Below are positions 24,141-24,373 of a DNA stretch of 24,373 bases, one piece after another. The stretch comes from CAIZGX01 sp044239865 (GTDB taxonomy: Bacteria; Bacteroidota; Bacteroidia; Flavobacteriales_D; Sanyastnellaceae). Location of the stretch: NCBI GenBank assembly GCA_044239865.1, contig JBIIAO010000007.1, positions 1 through 24,373 on the forward strand, read 5' to 3'. Each line of letters begins with the position of its first letter. Positions within the stretch are counted from its first letter, which is position 1. Under the pieces are notes generated by a model. The model was given only the letters and a program-made list of their open reading frames with translations, had not been told where the DNA came from and made no database searches. The translations under genes and the position numbers were made by a program.

Positions 24141-24373
24141 TTAAAGCAGTTGTGCTACAATCTTTTCTACAGAATAACCATCTGCCTCGGCTTTGTAGTT
24201 GCGAACGATACGGTGACGAAGAATTGGAAGAGCTACGGCCCGAACATCTTCAATATCTGGACTGTACTTCCCGTTCAGCGCGGCGTTCACTTTCGCTCCA
24301 ACAATTAAAAATTGAGAAGCACGCGGACCAGCACCCCAGCTGAGATATTGATTCGCCAACGGATCTGCGTTCT
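24141..24373 (-). CDS. MoxR-family AAA ATPase, C-terminal end (partial)
   Basis: The frame is open to the right edge (77 codons visible) and ends at a TAA at 24141. The sequence reads NADPLANQYLSWGAGPRASQ, then EDVRAVALPILRHRIVRNY. This is the C-terminal lid of MoxR-type AAA+ ATPases (normally 'yv.wGaSPRa', 'eDv..va..vLrHRi..ny'). These ATPases are usually chaperones acting with VWA-domain proteins encoded nearby. The upstream part, with Walker motifs, lies outside the window. The glycosyltransferase starts 10 bases after the stop, so linkage to the glycan genes may be only positional. Confidence 0.88.
   Translation of the reverse strand, partial: NADPLANQYLSWGAGPRASQFLIVGAKVNAALNGKYSPDIEDVRAVALPILRHRIVRNYKAEADGYSVEKIVAQLL

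Noticed and set aside
1..24373. CRISPR array
   Set aside because: No regularly spaced repeats of 24-40 bases with unique spacers were seen. The only tandem array is the short GATGAC repeat.

Overview
The window most resembles a chromosomal segment of a Bacteroidota bacterium, probably Flavobacteriales. Four things point there: giant surface proteins opening with the Bacteroidota motif DPFSGDFNYNIPLIDVDGYP, a SprB-like repeat, -7 promoter boxes of the TAnnTTTG type in front of both tRNA genes and the integrase, and almost no Shine-Dalgarno sequences. The assignment is inference from sequence alone.

Region 1 (1-12946, minus strand) is one tightly packed run of eight genes for exported proteins. 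In transcription order they are: a predicted outer-membrane beta-barrel, a fibronectin/TANFOR-like secreted protein, an OmpH/Skp-type periplasmic chaperone, a lipoprotein, a 1898-residue surface protein ending in a SprB-like repeat, a jelly-roll secreted protein carrying the YD/RHS-like tail usually found on the giant protein, a small secreted protein, and the start of a further secreted protein that leaves the window. Junctions of 4-nt ATGA overlaps and 1-nt gaps suggest an operon. The composition suggests a dedicated export and assembly unit for a giant surface protein.

Region 2 (about 12950-20350) is an accessory island. Its AT-rich plus-strand half holds two gene pairs: a HEPN-like protein with a stand-alone HEAGH (M41/FtsH-like) zinc protease, then a PD-(D/E)XK nuclease with a novel N-terminal domain and a DUF3800-like protein. 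Each pair is followed by a palindromic, cassette-end-like element. This looks like a defence or conflict module, and I know of no described system with this gene set. The minus-strand half holds a Bacteroidota tyrosine integrase lacking Arg I, an excisionase-like HTH protein, a zinc-ribbon-like protein and decayed reading frames. A hairpin-rich stretch separates the integrase from tRNA-Ser.

Region 3 (20350-20700) holds divergent tRNA-Ser(GGA) and tRNA-Phe(GAA) genes with their terminators and a tandem mini-hairpin repeat. Region 4 (20678-24373, minus strand) is a core-like run: the C-terminus of a MoxR-type AAA ATPase, a GT4 glycosyltransferase, an MBOAT O-acyltransferase and its SGNH partner. 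The last three probably build and O-acylate a surface glycan.
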